Below are positions 35,026-43,349 of a stretch of DNA of 64,000 nt, in pieces. Numbering within the stretch: the first letter of the stretch is position 1; each line of letters opens with the position of its first letter. Origin of the DNA: Ruminococcus gauvreauii. GTDB taxonomy: Bacteria; Bacillota; Clostridia; Lachnospirales; Lachnospiraceae. The stretch is taken from positions 930,001-994,000 of the forward strand of contig NZ_CP102290.1 of assembly GCF_025151995.1 (NCBI RefSeq), read 5' to 3'. Made by a program: the position numbers and the translations under genes. The notes below the pieces were generated by a model. It was not told the DNA's origin. It made no database searches and was given only the letters and a program-made list of their open reading frames with translations.

Positions 35026-35913
35026 CTATACATGTTCCTCACGTATTTCATTCTCCCGCCGCACTTTGCCAATTTCATAGAGGCATGTAAAGCCCAGAAT
35101 CAAGGCCGCACCGGCCGCCTGCGCAGGGCGTATCGATTCTCTGAAGACAAATACGGACACCAGAATGGCAACGAACGGGTCAATATAGCTGAGGATTGCA
35201 GTCTGCTGTCCGGGCATGTCTTTAATGGAAGAAAAATACAGCCAGTAACAAAGACCGGTGTGCAGTATCCCCACGGTCAGCAGGTTTGCGATGCTCACGA
35301 GAGATGTGTTCTGAATCTGAAATCCTCCCCGAATCAGCAGAATGACGAGCAGAAGCACAACAGCCCCCTCAAACTGTATCAGGGTACGGTCCAGGCCTCC
35401 GACGTCCTTTACCGTCTTGTTCATCAATACCACGCTTGCATAAAACACGGCTGCCCCCAGTCCGAAGAGAACGCCGGCAAAGTTCCCATCCGCCCCCTGC
35501 CCGCCTGCACCGATCACAAGAACGAGCCCAAGCGTTGCCATCACAAAGCACACAAGCTGAAACCATGTCATCTTCTCCTTAAACAGAATCGGAGCCAGAA
35601 CAATGACAATCACCGGCGCAAAATAGTAGGCGAGCGTCGCAACCGCTACACTGGTATGCTCATAAGCCATGAACAGCAACGCCCAGTTAAGCCCTACCGC
35701 CATGCCGCAGAGAAACAAAAGTCCTCTCTCCCTCCGTGCGAGAGCAGCTTTTGTATTCCTGTAAAATATCTTTCGGATCAGCCAGAGGACCGCCAGGGCT
35801 ATAACACCGCGCCAGAAGGCTGTCTCCATCGAACTAAGCGATATATTGCGTACAAAAATGGCAAGCGTCCCGAATGCTGACATTGCCAGAATATTTTTCA
35901 GTTGTGGTGTCAC
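35026..35913 (-). CDS. EamA-family (DMT) transporter
   Basis: A 295-residue, ten-helix membrane protein with two EamA repeats; the second begins near GADGNFAGVLFGLGAAVF. YYFAPVIVIVLAPILFKEKM and YIDPFVAILVSVFVFRESI are the two matching repeat ends. It likely exports an amino acid or other metabolite; the substrate is unknown. I placed the start at the GTG at 35913, eight bases after GGGGAGG. The open frame continues upstream into the 3' end of rsmH, but no ribosome binding site supports that. Confidence 0.88.
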   Translation of the reverse strand: MTPQLKNILAMSAFGTLAIFVRNISLSSMETAFWRGVIALAVLWLIRKIFYRNTKAALARRERGLLFLCGMAVGLNWALLFMAYEHTSVAVATLAYYFAPVIVIVLAPILFKEKMTWFQLVCFVMATLGLVLVIGAGGQGADGNFAGVLFGLGAAVFYASVVLMNKTVKDVGGLDRTLIQFEGAVVLLLVILLIRGGFQIQNTSLVSIANLLTVGILHTGLCYWLYFSSIKDMPGQQTAILSYIDPFVAILVSVFVFRESIRPAQAAGAALILGFTCLYEIGKVRRENEIREEHV

Positions 35914-35939
35914 CGCCGTTTCCTCCCCTGTAGTTTTCT

Positions 35940-36989
35940 TTACGCCCTGATTGCCCACCTCATCTTCGTTGAACGCGCACGGGGATTTCGGAGGCATTCC
36001 TCCGCTGACGGGCGGATCACCTCATCCGCAACTTCACTGTAGACCCCTTCGCGCTGCAGCTGTCTGAAAGATTTTTTCACGATCCGGTCTTCCCCCGAAT
36101 GGAATGTCAGTATGGCAACACGCCCGCCTTTTGCCAGGGCATCCGGCAGCTTTTCCAGAAATTCATATAACACCTCATATTCACTGTTGACATCAATGCG
36201 GAGCGCCTGAAATGTCCTCTGGCAGGATTTTTTAATTGCCTCTTTCCTGTCATCAGCCTTAACAGTGCCAAGCGCATTTTCAATGATCTGTCTCAACTGA
36301 GTCGTGGTGGAAATATCCGCGCCTTTTTTCCTTGCCGAGATCACAGCCCTTGAGATTTCTTCGGCATACGGTTCATCTGCATTTTCGATCAGCATTCCCC
36401 GCAGTTCTTCCCTCGATATCTTCTTCAAACGCTCTGCAGCCGATATCCCCCGCTGAGAATCCAGTCTCAGATCCAGCGGACCTTCCTGTTTATAAGAGAA
36501 ACCTCTGTCCGGATTATCAATCTGCATGGAGGATACTCCCAGATCCGCCAGCACAAAGTCAAAAGATCCCGCCTCTGATGCCACCTGGTCAATATCTGCA
36601 AAATTCAAATGCCTGATCGTCAGGATCTCTTCCCCGTAACCAAGGTCCGCAAGCCGCCTGCGGGTCCTGGCAGATTCGACAGCATCCACATCCAAGGCAT
36701 ACATGTGGCCTTCCCCCTGCAGGCACTTCAGCATTTCCTGTGTATGTCCTCCGTATCCCAGCGTCACATCAAGCCCCGTCTGCCCCGGCCTGATCTGAAG
36801 AAACTCTAATATTTCATTCACACATATGGAGATGTGCATGCCGACCGGAGTGCTGCCTTTCTGTATCACATGATCCACAGTCTCCGGGTATTTCTCCGGC
36901 TGAAGTTCCTTATATTTCTCTTTATATGACCTGGGATGTGTCCCCTTGTAACGGATCCTCCGCTGATGCCTGTTCTCCTGATTATCCAT
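35940..36989 (-). CDS. rsmH: 16S rRNA (cytosine(1402)-N(4))-methyltransferase RsmH, extended form
   Basis: A 349-residue SAM-dependent methyltransferase that modifies C1402 of 16S rRNA. Motifs include DVTLGYGGHTQEML (SAM motif I), LADLGVSSMQIDNPDRGFSY, and the C-terminal TFHSGEDRIVKKSFR. It has about 45 extra basic residues at the N-terminus compared with the usual ~310-residue enzyme. The gene is not in the division/cell-wall cluster where rsmH normally resides, so it is probably a second copy (RsmH2-like). GGAGGAG precedes the ATG by four bases. Confidence 0.92.
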   Translation of the reverse strand: MDNQENRHQRRIRYKGTHPRSYKEKYKELQPEKYPETVDHVIQKGSTPVGMHISICVNEILEFLQIRPGQTGLDVTLGYGGHTQEMLKCLQGEGHMYALDVDAVESARTRRRLADLGYGEEILTIRHLNFADIDQVASEAGSFDFVLADLGVSSMQIDNPDRGFSYKQEGPLDLRLDSQRGISAAERLKKISREELRGMLIENADEPYAEEISRAVISARKKGADISTTTQLRQIIENALGTVKADDRKEAIKKSCQRTFQALRIDVNSEYEVLYEFLEKLPDALAKGGRVAILTFHSGEDRIVKKSFRQLQREGVYSEVADEVIRPSAEECLRNPRARSTKMRWAIRA

Positions 36990-37006
36990 CGATCTCCTCC
37001 TGTATC

Positions 37007-37672
37007 TTACCGCCGATTATTCTTATCATTATAATACAAAAGAAAACAAGTATCCAGATAATTCTGAAGCCTGCCGGCAAACTTCCCCACATGGACTCCA
37101 TCTACAAATGAATGGTGCACCTGAACTGAAAAAGGCAGTATGATCTTCCCATCCCGCTCAGAGTATTTGCCCCAGTCAAACAGAGGTACTGCGTTTCCCT
37201 TACGCCCTGCATTGGTATGTGAAATATGAGTATAAGAAATCCAGGGAAGCGGGGAAAAAGAATAGACATCGTTACCCAGGGGACCGGTAAAATAATCTTT
37301 TTGCGCCTTCGCGGTCTCATGCGCCGCATGTACGTATGCCTCCATGCTGTTCTGCATGGGGACATTGACGACCTTAAATAATTCCTCACCCTTTTCAAGA
37401 TACGTAAATGATGTATGGATCCGGTCATACAGCACAACTTCCCCATCCAGGAAACGATAACGGAATTCCTCTGTTTCATTTGCACAGATGGCCGCTGCAT
37501 AGATCATGGCAAATGTGAATGAATACCCCTGTTCCCGGCACCCCCGCAGAAATTCTGTTATGTCCAGCTCAAAACTGATGCAGTACTGCGGTTCCACACT
37601 GTTTTCAAAAATGCGGCAGTGCATGTCACGTTTCCACCCGTCTCTGTCTATGATCTGATAACTTCGCTGCAT
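37007..37672 (-). CDS. Chloramphenicol acetyltransferase-like (CatA family) acyltransferase
   Basis: A 221-residue homologue of type A chloramphenicol acetyltransferase, which uses acetyl-CoA. The catalytic histidine motif is present as VQVHHSFVDGVH, and SFTFAMIYAAAICANE, FSPLPWISYTHIS and ILPFSVQV are family segments. Length matches the trimeric CAT fold. Chromosomal members outside resistance elements often have unproven drug activity, so resistance is not claimed. A perfect sigma-A promoter lies 32 bases upstream, and GGAGG precedes the ATG. Confidence 0.88.
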   Translation of the reverse strand: MQRSYQIIDRDGWKRDMHCRIFENSVEPQYCISFELDITEFLRGCREQGYSFTFAMIYAAAICANETEEFRYRFLDGEVVLYDRIHTSFTYLEKGEELFKVVNVPMQNSMEAYVHAAHETAKAQKDYFTGPLGNDVYSFSPLPWISYTHISHTNAGRKGNAVPLFDWGKYSERDGKIILPFSVQVHHSFVDGVHVGKFAGRLQNYLDTCFLLYYNDKNNRR

Positions 37673-37703
37673 ACGCCTTCCTCCCTCTGTGTTTCATATT
37701 TTT

Positions 37704-37732
37704 ATTATACCTCTCGCGTTGTATACTGTCAA
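37704..37732 (-). promoter_or_regulatory. Consensus promoter of the CAT-like gene
   Basis: TTGACA (37732-37727) and TATAAT (37709-37704) are separated by 17 bases on the minus strand, 32 bases before the CAT-like start. This predicts strong constitutive transcription. Confidence 0.87.
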
Positions 37733-37783
37733 TTCTCTTGTATGCTCTCTTTGGAATTGCCATCCAGTTTACCGGGTAACAAT

Positions 37784-37812
37784 AAAACAGGCCCGTGTAT
37801 CACACGAACCTG
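37784..37812 (-). terminator. Intrinsic terminator of the GntR gene
   Basis: CAGG..CGTGT pairs with ACACG..CCTG around GAT, followed on the minus strand by TTTTATT. It lies about 10 bases past the GntR stop. Confidence 0.75.
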
Positions 37813-37821
37813 CTCTATCCC

Positions 37822-38493
37822 TTAATCGATACCTAATTCCTGCATCGCATGCAGAAGATGAATCTTCATCGCATGTCTGGCTCCCTCCGGATTACCCGCC
37901 ACCAAAAATTCCGTAATCAGCCGGTGATCCTGAAGCGTGTCGCGAACCACCTTTGGGTTCTGTACAGACAGCCTGACTCCCTGGTCGATCGACTGATAGA
38001 TGACCGGCATGAGTTTGTTCATAAACTCATTATGCGTGGCTTTTGCAATGGCTTTATGGAAACTGCGTTCGACCTCCGTGCGGTCTCTGTTCTCCGATAC
38101 CGCCCGCTCTATCTCTGTTCCGAGAAGCACAATGTGCCTGATCTCCTCGTCGCCTGCTCTCTGAGCCGCCAGAAAAGCAGCCTCCGGCTCAACGATCAGC
38201 CGCACCTCATACAGATCACGGATATCCGTTTTTATACAGCCGAGTGTGGAGAGTGCTCCTTTTTCATCCAGCTTTAAATCTTTTCTTACGTAGGTTCCCC
38301 TGCCTCTTTGTATCTCCACAACTCCATTGGCCGCGAGAATGCGCACCGCCTCTCTCAGCGTCGTCCTGCTGATCCCCAGCTCCTCCGCCATCCTGTTTTC
38401 ATTCGGAAGTTTTTCTCCCGGCAGGAAACGTTTTTCTATTGTAATCATGGTCAGGATATCGTCTGCCACTCTGTCCGACAATCTATGAATCAT
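37822..38493 (-). CDS. GntR/FadR-family regulator with FCD domain
   Basis: A 223-residue regulator. The GntR winged helix is at residues ~5-70 (FLPGEKLPNENRMAEELGIS, then RTTLREAVRILAANG). The C-terminal FCD domain (~80-215) has the metal/ligand-binding Asp and His residues in DLYEVRLIVEPEAAFLAA and SFHKAIAKATHN. FCD regulators often control sugar-acid or organic-acid catabolism, but no such genes are adjacent. I chose the ATG at 38493, preceded by a GGCGGTGCGG stretch, because it gives the standard N-terminus; the frame runs 40 codons further upstream. Confidence 0.88.
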   Translation of the reverse strand: MIHRLSDRVADDILTMITIEKRFLPGEKLPNENRMAEELGISRTTLREAVRILAANGVVEIQRGRGTYVRKDLKLDEKGALSTLGCIKTDIRDLYEVRLIVEPEAAFLAAQRAGDEEIRHIVLLGTEIERAVSENRDRTEVERSFHKAIAKATHNEFMNKLMPVIYQSIDQGVRLSVQNPKVVRDTLQDHRLITEFLVAGNPEGARHAMKIHLLHAMQELGID

Positions 38494-38557
38494 TATCCGC
38501 ACCGCCTTTTTTCGTCTTGTCTCAGTATAGCACGGACCGGAAAATATTTCACTACTC

Positions 38558-39340
38558 TTATCTCTCCAAAAGCTTCTGGTAAAGCGCGAAATCCTCATCC
38601 GTGAACACATCAAAGATCACCCGTCTGACAGAGTCGTCCTGCTTTAGAAAATCGGACACAGTTTTTACCGCGATCCTGGCCGCCCGATCCTGTGGAAAAT
38701 GAAACACGCCCGTAGAAATGCAGCAGAATGCGATCGAATCCACCTTATTCTGAGCAGCCAGCTTCAGGCAGGAAAGATAGCATCCGGCGAGCTGCTCACA
38801 GTCCTGCTCAGTAAGAGGTCCAACGATGACGGGACCCACCGTGTGCAGAACGTAACGGCAGGGAAGATTATATCCCGGTGTGATCTTAGCCGTGCCGGCG
38901 GACTCCTCATACCCCTGCGCCTCCATGATCTCATGACATTTCAGCCGCAGCTGCACCCCTGCAGACGTGTGGATCATATTATCGATGCAGGAATGGCACG
39001 GCTGGAAACAGCCGAGCAGCGCACTGTTTGCTGCGTTGACGATCGCATCAACTTTCAGGCGCGTAATATCGCCCTGCCAGAGAAACATACGGCTGTTTAA
39101 ACGAACAGGCTCAAGCAGACTGCTGTCAACAATCCCGCGCCGCTCAATTTCCAGGGACAGATATGCATCCTGCACCTTCAGAAAATCCGGCGCGGCAGGA
39201 ATCGGAGGCCTTATATTCATCAGCGCGCGGAGCAGCCGTTTCTGCTCGTCCGTATCATCCGGGATATCCAGATCACAATATTCCGGCATCTCCTTTATCA
39301 GCTCTTCAATCAGATAAATCCTCATGTCATCATATGTCAT
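38558..39340 (-). CDS. Zn-macrodomain protein-ADP-ribose hydrolase
   Basis: A 260-residue protein with a ~70-residue N-terminal helical extension and a macrodomain. The ADP-ribose loop is VDAIVNAANSALLG. The following GCFQPCHSCIDNMIH matches the zinc-binding Cys/His cluster of the Zn-macro subgroup found beside SirTM sirtuins. The second loop is ISTGVFHFP. It removes ADP-ribose added by the partner enzyme. The SirTM gene lies 43 bases upstream, and both have a GAGGTGGACA ribosome binding site, so they form one operon. No lipoyl carrier or ligase gene is adjacent. Confidence 0.9.
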   Translation of the reverse strand: MTYDDMRIYLIEELIKEMPEYCDLDIPDDTDEQKRLLRALMNIRPPIPAAPDFLKVQDAYLSLEIERRGIVDSSLLEPVRLNSRMFLWQGDITRLKVDAIVNAANSALLGCFQPCHSCIDNMIHTSAGVQLRLKCHEIMEAQGYEESAGTAKITPGYNLPCRYVLHTVGPVIVGPLTEQDCEQLAGCYLSCLKLAAQNKVDSIAFCCISTGVFHFPQDRAARIAVKTVSDFLKQDDSVRRVIFDVFTDEDFALYQKLLER

Positions 39341-39383
39341 CTGTCCACCTCATCTCCATTCTGTTTTTGCTCTTCATACATGC

Positions 39384-40208
39384 TCAGATACTGTACAGCA
39401 CCCTGCCAATATCATCATTAATGCAGATCGACTTTTTCTTAATGTCCTCCGGGGCAAATGCTTCGCCCTGATTGACACAGACATATACAGCTGTTTTCCA
39501 CTCCTTAACCATCTTCCAGAAACTGAATTTGATAATACCCGGGGTATTATAGCCGGCTCCAAGCTCCAGAAACAGTACCCTGAGATTTTTGCGTGCTTCC
39601 AGAAAGCGGGCATACCGGTTGGCAGCCTCATGCCACCCTTCATCCTCCACAAATGTACTGTCCGCCCTCAGATTCATACTCATCGGTCTGCCGCACACCG
39701 GGCAGTACGGAATAAGCGCGGAAGGTATCCTCATCTCCCTCTGCTGTTCCATCATCTGGTGCACGAACGCTTCATTGTCATAAGTTTTCTGATGACACGG
39801 TCCCGAACACTGCCACAGACCATAGTCGCCCTGTGTATAGAACAGCCTCCTGCGATTAAACCCTGCTTTCTGAAACTGGTGATCCACGTTGGTGGTCAGA
39901 ACGAAATAATCTTTATCTTTTACCAGTTTCAGCAGCCTGTCATACACCGGTTTCGGCGCTTCCTGGTAACGATTGATATAAATATAACGACTCCAGTACG
40001 CCCAGTATTCCTCCAGCGTCTCATACGGATAAAATCCCCCGGAGTACATATCCGTAAAATGATATTTATCCGCAAAATCCCGAAAATACCGCTCAAATCG
40101 CCCGCCCGAATATACAAAACCGGCGGATGCTGAGAGCCCCGCACCCCCGCCGATGACAACGGCGTCTGCACGATCAAGCTGCTCTTCTAAAAGCTTAATA
40201 TCTGTCAT
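39384..40208 (-). CDS. SirTM-type sirtuin, probable protein ADP-ribosyltransferase
   Basis: A 274-residue Sir2 homologue. The NAD-binding motif is VIGGGAGLSASAGF, and FVLTTNVDHQFQKAGF matches the TxNxD region. A zinc ribbon has Cys pairs (WQCSGPC and PYCPVC). The usual catalytic His region reads YTQGDYGLWQC, where deacetylases have HG, as in SirTM enzymes that ADP-ribosylate instead of deacetylating. Its partner is the Zn-macrodomain hydrolase encoded next. In Staphylococcus and Streptococcus such pairs modify a lipoylated GcvH-like protein; here the target is not encoded nearby. Confidence 0.88.
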   Translation of the reverse strand: MTDIKLLEEQLDRADAVVIGGGAGLSASAGFVYSGGRFERYFRDFADKYHFTDMYSGGFYPYETLEEYWAYWSRYIYINRYQEAPKPVYDRLLKLVKDKDYFVLTTNVDHQFQKAGFNRRRLFYTQGDYGLWQCSGPCHQKTYDNEAFVHQMMEQQREMRIPSALIPYCPVCGRPMSMNLRADSTFVEDEGWHEAANRYARFLEARKNLRVLFLELGAGYNTPGIIKFSFWKMVKEWKTAVYVCVNQGEAFAPEDIKKKSICINDDIGRVLYSI

Positions 40209-40280
40209 AGTTTGTCCACCTCGTTTCTCAGCTGCTGACTTTACTATATACCAGCCGGAATTCTCTGTAAATTACGCACA

Positions 40281-40321
40281 GGAAAGTGCCATAGTATCCT
40301 TTTGAAACCATGGCACTTTCC
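40281..40321. repeat. 12-bp inverted repeat in the SirTM/HxlR divergent region
   Basis: GGAAAGTGCCAT (40281-40292) and its exact complement (40310-40321) lie 17 bases apart, 70 bases upstream of the sirtuin gene and just before the HxlR promoter. It could be an operator or a hairpin; its position between divergent genes makes a terminator less likely. Confidence 0.6.
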
Positions 40322-40330
40322 GGTAACTTA

Positions 40331-40358
40331 TTGTTTTTTTTACAGACTGGGTTATAAT
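40331..40358 (+). promoter_or_regulatory. Promoter of the HxlR-family gene
   Basis: TTGTTT (40331-40336) and TATAAT (40353-40358) are 16 bases apart on the plus strand, about 75 bases before the start codon. Confidence 0.6.
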
Positions 40359-40401
40359 GTAAGTAACATCTGTTTTTATCCATACATACTTTGAAATACC
40401 A

Positions 40402-40419
40402 GGGTGTCGATGTACACCC
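40402..40419 (+). promoter_or_regulatory. Dyad before the HxlR-family gene
   Basis: GGGTGT (40402-40407) and ACACCC (40414-40419) form a perfect dyad with a 6-base centre, immediately before the ribosome binding site. It may be an autoregulatory operator or a hairpin that affects translation. Confidence 0.5.
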
Positions 40420-40433
40420 GAGGAGGTGGACGC

Positions 40434-40760
40434 ATGAACCCTATGAAAAAAATCCCGGACTGCCCGGTAGAGATGACGCTGCAGCTCATCGGAGATAAAT
40501 GGAAGGTACTCATTATCCGAGATCTGATGACGGGAACGAAACGATTTAATGAACTGATGCGCTCTGTAACAGGGATCACACAGAAAGTGCTGACCAGTCA
40601 TCTGCGCAGCATGGAGGCAAGCGGCCTGCTTACCAGGAAAGTATATCCCGAAGTCCCCCCGAAAGTGGAATACACACTCACGGAGACCGGATACAGCCTG
40701 AAACCGATCCTTGACTCCATGGTCGACTGGGGAACAAACTATAAAAACAATCTGGAATGA
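40434..40760 (+). CDS. HxlR-family winged-helix regulator
   Basis: A 108-residue regulator. The family N-terminal CPVEMTLQLIGDKWKVLIIR is followed by NELMRSVTGITQKVLTSHLR (recognition helix) and the wing RKVYPEVPPKVEYTLTETG. The conserved Cys near position 8 is the redox/electrophile-sensing residue in several HxlR proteins. AGGAGGTGG lies about five bases before the ATG. A dyad just upstream suggests autoregulation. The divergent macrodomain/sirtuin operon is a possible target, which would be unusual; the true target is unknown. Confidence 0.9.
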   Translation: MNPMKKIPDCPVEMTLQLIGDKWKVLIIRDLMTGTKRFNELMRSVTGITQKVLTSHLRSMEASGLLTRKVYPEVPPKVEYTLTETGYSLKPILDSMVDWGTNYKNNLE

Positions 40761-40780
40761 CAGGGATGAGATCCGCAAAA

Positions 40781-40819
40781 GCCGGTAATCTTTCAGGAAA
40801 ATCCATGCAAATTACCGGC
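40781..40819. terminator. Hairpin between HxlR and serine acetyltransferase genes
   Basis: GCCGGTAAT (40781-40789) and ATTACCGGC (40811-40819) form a perfect 9-bp stem between convergent genes. A short T4 follows on the minus side; the plus side has none. Confidence 0.6.
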
Positions 40820-40849
40820 TCTGATCACTTTACGCGATTTTGTCTTTCA

Positions 40850-41752
40850 TTAAATTTTTTTACTGTGTTTGATTTCCAGCTCAGGCATCGTGGACGCAAC
40901 TTTCGTATCCGGCGGAATGGACGCTGTGATAAACGTATTTCCGGCTATGACTGAATTCGCTCCCACCACGGTTTCACCGCCCAGCACCGTTGTGTTCGCA
41001 TAGATGACAACATTGTCCTCGATGGTTGGGTGGCGTTTCACACCGGACAACTGCTGTCCTTTCCTGGTTGACAGAGCCCCCAGTGTAACTCCCTGATATA
41101 TCTTCACATTATCTCCGATCGACGTCGTCTCTCCGATTACAATCCCCGTACCATGATCGATGAAAAAGCTTTTTCCAATCTGTGCTCCCGGATTGATATC
41201 AATACCGGTCTGGCTGTGTGCATATTCTGTCATGATTCTCGGTACGAACGGTACCTCCAGCTGATAAAGCACATGCGCATAGCGATATACGAAAATTGCG
41301 TACAGGCCGGGATAGGAGAAAATGATTTCTTCCCGGCTCTTTGCCGCCGGATCACCATTGAATCCGGCTTCCACATCCTGAATCAGCATTTCCTGGATAT
41401 CGGCCACTGTTCGAATGAATGCGAGGCACCTGGTCTCCGCTTCTTTTTTTATTTGCTCATATGAATGTTCTCGGTTCCCGTAGGATAACGCAATCTTAAC
41501 CTGTCGAAACAGCTTGTCGTAGATCAGCGAGAGTTTATTGCCCGCAAAATTTTCTTTTGTCACATAACCCATATTTTCTTTGCCGAAAAACCCGGGAAAT
41601 GATATATCTCTCAGCTCATCGACGATAGAATTTATCACATCACGGCTTGGCAGCCTCTCTCCGATCGCAACATCAAATAATTTCTGCTCCTGGTAATTCG
41701 AACCCAGTTTCCGCGCTGTCTCTAAGATTTCATTACTGACTATATTTTTCAT
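40850..41752 (-). CDS. epsC: Serine O-acetyltransferase, EpsC/CysE family
   Basis: A 300-residue enzyme that makes O-acetylserine for cysteine synthesis from serine and acetyl-CoA. The N-terminal helical domain is longer than in CysE. The C-terminal left-handed beta-helix shows hexapeptide repeats (TGIDINPGAQIGKSFFIDHG, VIGETTSIGDNVKIYQGVTL) with the catalytic His in IDHGTGIVIGE and HPTIEDNVVI. It ends in a basic, Ile-terminated tail (KHSKKI), and a C-terminal Ile often contacts cysteine synthase. The ATG at 41752 is preceded by AAAGGGG. Confidence 0.92.
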   Translation of the reverse strand: MKNIVSNEILETARKLGSNYQEQKLFDVAIGERLPSRDVINSIVDELRDISFPGFFGKENMGYVTKENFAGNKLSLIYDKLFRQVKIALSYGNREHSYEQIKKEAETRCLAFIRTVADIQEMLIQDVEAGFNGDPAAKSREEIIFSYPGLYAIFVYRYAHVLYQLEVPFVPRIMTEYAHSQTGIDINPGAQIGKSFFIDHGTGIVIGETTSIGDNVKIYQGVTLGALSTRKGQQLSGVKRHPTIEDNVVIYANTTVLGGETVVGANSVIAGNTFITASIPPDTKVASTMPELEIKHSKKI

Positions 41753-41828
41753 AAATCCCCTTTCCCTATATCTCATTATATTTACACGCAGGAATTAATT
41801 GTCATTATAAGCGCTGGCTCAGCAATAA

Positions 41829-42281
41829 TCAAGCAATATCCCTTTTGCTCTTATACTCAATCCGTTTTATAACCGCCAGGTACAGCATAGTCAGAGCAAA
41901 GCCCAGCAACATGCCTCCCACGATATCCGTGCACCAGTGTACCCCCGAAACAAACCGTCCAATGACAGTCACACCGATGATGATCACAGATATTGCCTCG
42001 GCTGCCATTCTGAGCGCTCTGTTCTGTATCCGCATTCGAAACTGCATGATTGCTGTCGACATGATACACAGTACGGTCATCGTGTGAGAAGAGGGAAAGG
42101 ATGCTTCCAGCCCCTCACCCAGAATCACCGGCCTGTAGTTCACAATGCAGCTTTCAAATAAGAAGTAAACTGTAATCACGACTATATAAAAGCCCCCTAA
42201 AACGAGAATATCCTGATCCACACCCCTGATGCTTCTTCTTTTTATCATCTGAAATACACCTGACAGGGCAAAACCAAACAT
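41829..42281 (-). pseudogene. PAP2-family phosphatase, N-terminally truncated
   Basis: A 150-residue remnant of a membrane PAP2 phosphatase. The active-site motifs are intact: NYRPVILGEGLEASFPSSHT (motifs 1 and 2) and SGVHWCTDIVGG (motif 3). However, only part of the usual ~210-residue membrane domain is present. An in-frame TGA lies shortly upstream, and the neighbouring XRE gene ends 78 bases away, so the N-terminal helices are missing. GGTGG before the ATG could still allow translation. I call it a likely pseudogene, but a functional short form is not excluded. Confidence 0.6.
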
Positions 42282-42359
42282 TTCAAATCCACCAATAACG
42301 TATCATGGAGATCATACAAAACAAAGAATTGTCCGGTCACATACGAGATACGATTCGTA

Positions 42360-42965
42360 TCATCGCAGCTTGTGAATCAGAATACCCTTTAAAACAAGAA
42401 TGCAGAATAAAAATGAAGCTGCATACGGCTGCCGGCTCGCGATGAATCCCATCGTTCCGAATATACTGAGTGCCATTGAGACAATCCATTTGCCCTTCAT
42501 CCATACCCGATGCCGAACGTTCTGCAGTGCAAGCTCCGCAATGCCGAACGCTGCCGTCAGTACTACGATCAGTGTATAGGCCGCCTGCGTATAAGCCTGC
42601 ATTTCATTGAGTCCAGACAATGATACCATTCGTATCATACCGTTTTCCGGCTGTCCGAAGAAGGGAACGAAAAACATCAGCGCCGACATACCGTCCAGTA
42701 TCCCAAACACCAGATCACACATGTTTCCCATCTTCTCTTTTTTATCTGTCTCGGCAAGTGAAATCAGTTCCTCGCCTGAAAGCAGATCGTCAATCGACAC
42801 ATGAAAGAATTTCGAGATTGCCTTGAGCGATTCGATGCTCGGGTATCCACGCCCGGATTCCCACTTTGAAATGGCAGTGCGCGATACAAAGATTTGTTCT
42901 GCAAGATCTTCCTGAGTCAGTTCTTTTTGTTTTCTCAACTGTTGTAATTTTTCATTAAATTCCAT
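42360..42965 (-). CDS. XRE-family regulator with C-terminal membrane helices
   Basis: A 201-residue protein. The N-terminal HTH_3 domain (LRKQKELTQEDLAEQIFVSR, then TAISKWESGRGYPSIESL) is typical of Firmicute Xre repressors. The C-terminal half has about four hydrophobic helices (for example LIVVLTAAFGIAELALQ), so the regulator is membrane-tethered. The ATG at 42965 has GGAGG only at 15 bases; an in-frame TTG just after that GGAGG is too close. It overlaps the end of a broken NUDIX gene. Target and signal are unknown. Confidence 0.78.
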   Translation of the reverse strand: MEFNEKLQQLRKQKELTQEDLAEQIFVSRTAISKWESGRGYPSIESLKAISKFFHVSIDDLLSGEELISLAETDKKEKMGNMCDLVFGILDGMSALMFFVPFFGQPENGMIRMVSLSGLNEMQAYTQAAYTLIVVLTAAFGIAELALQNVRHRVWMKGKWIVSMALSIFGTMGFIASRQPYAASFLFCILVLKGILIHKLR

Positions 42966-43192
42966 TATAATGATCGCCAAACCTCCGTATCATGTTTCCA
43001 GATATCGTTTCTTTTTTCGCTTCTCTCAATAATGACGGCTGTCTCCCCCTGTTCTCTATGTCCGCCCGGAAATTCCAGGGTATCTCTGTCCTTATGCTTG
43101 CAAAAAACCCACTTGCCGTCTGTCTTTGCGATAATGACTGCGAATTTCAGCAGTTCATCTTCGGCATGATCATAAAAGCTGACTCTGGTCAT
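42965..43192 (-). pseudogene. NUDIX hydrolase, 3'-truncated fragment
   Basis: About 75 residues of a NUDIX protein: MTRVSFYDHAEDELLKFAVI followed by WVFCKHKDRDTLEFPGGHR. The NUDIX box stops after GGHREQGET; the following residues (AVIIERSEKRNDIWKHD) bear no resemblance to REUxEExGU, and the frame ends at the XRE start. GGAGAT precedes the ATG at 43192. The active site is lost, so this is a decayed gene. Confidence 0.75.
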
Positions 43193-43349
43193 ACTGTGTA
43201 TCTCCTTTATTTCCATCTGACTCTTTATTCAGTTTACTATATTTCGATCAAACAATCCACGAAAACTGTCGTATCCGTCTTTCTGATGCATGCAGATCTG
43301 TCGAATAAAGATTCTCCCTGGTGGAATACTGACAGGGAGGTGAACACAC

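Noticed and set aside
36989..37006. Shared transcription of rsmH with the CAT-like gene as a resistance unit
   Set aside because: The CAT-like gene has its own promoter and the pairing looks incidental; no resistance element ends are seen around it.
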